Assembly (NCBI GenBank): GCA_016838795.1
Contig: JAEHKQ010000019.1
Coordinates: forward strand, 1 to 6,029
From: Nitrosopumilales archaeon
Lineage (GTDB): Archaea; Thermoproteota; Nitrososphaeria; Nitrososphaerales; Nitrosopumilaceae
Reading direction: 5' to 3'
DNA length: 6,029 bases
Shown here: positions 5,985 through 6,029 of the stretch, piece by piece
Numbering within the stretch: the stretch's first letter is position 1
Layout of the letters: the number at the start of each line of letters is the position of its first letter
Translations under genes and position numbers: made by a program
The notes under the pieces: model-generated
What the model saw: only the letters and a program-made list of their open reading frames with translations
Databases searched by the model: none
What the model was told of the DNA's origin: nothing

Positions 5985-6007
5985 GATAAAGATTATCACA
6001 AAAACTA

Positions 6008-6029
6008 ATGACGCCTGGAATAGGATTAA
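6008..6029 (+). CDS. Probable start of a plus-strand gene, cut by window edge
   Basis: ATG followed by codons for TPGIGL is open to the end of the window. Only seven codons are visible, so no product can be named. The call rests on the well-placed TATA-like box upstream and on the roughly 110-base intergenic gap, which fits a divergent promoter region for two genes. Confidence 0.4.

Overview
The window is AT-rich, compactly coded DNA that most likely comes from an ammonia-oxidising marine archaeon (Thaumarchaeota/Nitrososphaeria, Nitrosopumilus-like). The pointers are an A-type heme-copper oxidase whose CuA subunit II has an archaeal layout, a coenzyme F420:NADP oxidoreductase next to a flavin/F420 split-barrel protein, a tRNA without an encoded CCA end, AT-rich TATA-like boxes about 26 bp upstream of many starts, and several forced TTG starts with almost no leader. 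The genus is an inference from protein character, not from a search.

Layout. Positions 1-1454 (minus strand) carry a terminal oxidase cluster, transcribed from right to left: a short membrane protein that looks like the first transmembrane helix of subunit II, then the CuA-bearing remainder of subunit II, then subunit I, which runs off the left edge. Upstream on the same strand is a histidine-phosphatase (phosphoglycerate-mutase-like) gene (1506-2129). It is divergent from a plus-strand, operon-like trio: npdG/fno (2183-2854), a two-helix membrane protein (2872-3108) and a PPOX-type flavin/F420-binding protein (3092-3493). The trio meets, tail to tail, a minus-strand PLP aminotransferase (3487-4662). 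A tRNA-Arg(UCG) (4707-4781) is divergent from the aminotransferase. It is followed by a plus-strand bitopic protein with an extracellular beta-rich domain (4838-5329), which overlaps by 37 bp, tail to tail, a five-helix membrane protein (5293-5895, minus). The last 134 bases hold a divergent promoter region and probably the first codons of another plus-strand gene (6008 onward).

How the genes fit together. The oxidase genes encode the O2-reducing end of the respiratory chain. The npdG trio looks like a small redox unit: NpdG exchanges hydride between NADP(H) and F420, and the split-barrel protein could be a user of F420 or a flavin. The remaining genes are housekeeping (aminotransferase, tRNA, phosphatase) or uncharacterised membrane proteins.

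Most notable: subunit II is split into two polypeptides at the cytoplasmic loop, with stops in two frames at the junction. The five-helix membrane protein contains an internal duplication of an Asp/His motif with identical spacing (D-x-I-S-H-x12-H-x5-G) that could bind metal or a cofactor. The tRNA-Arg has an A3-C70 acceptor mismatch. No phage, transposon, CRISPR or obvious defence system is visible.
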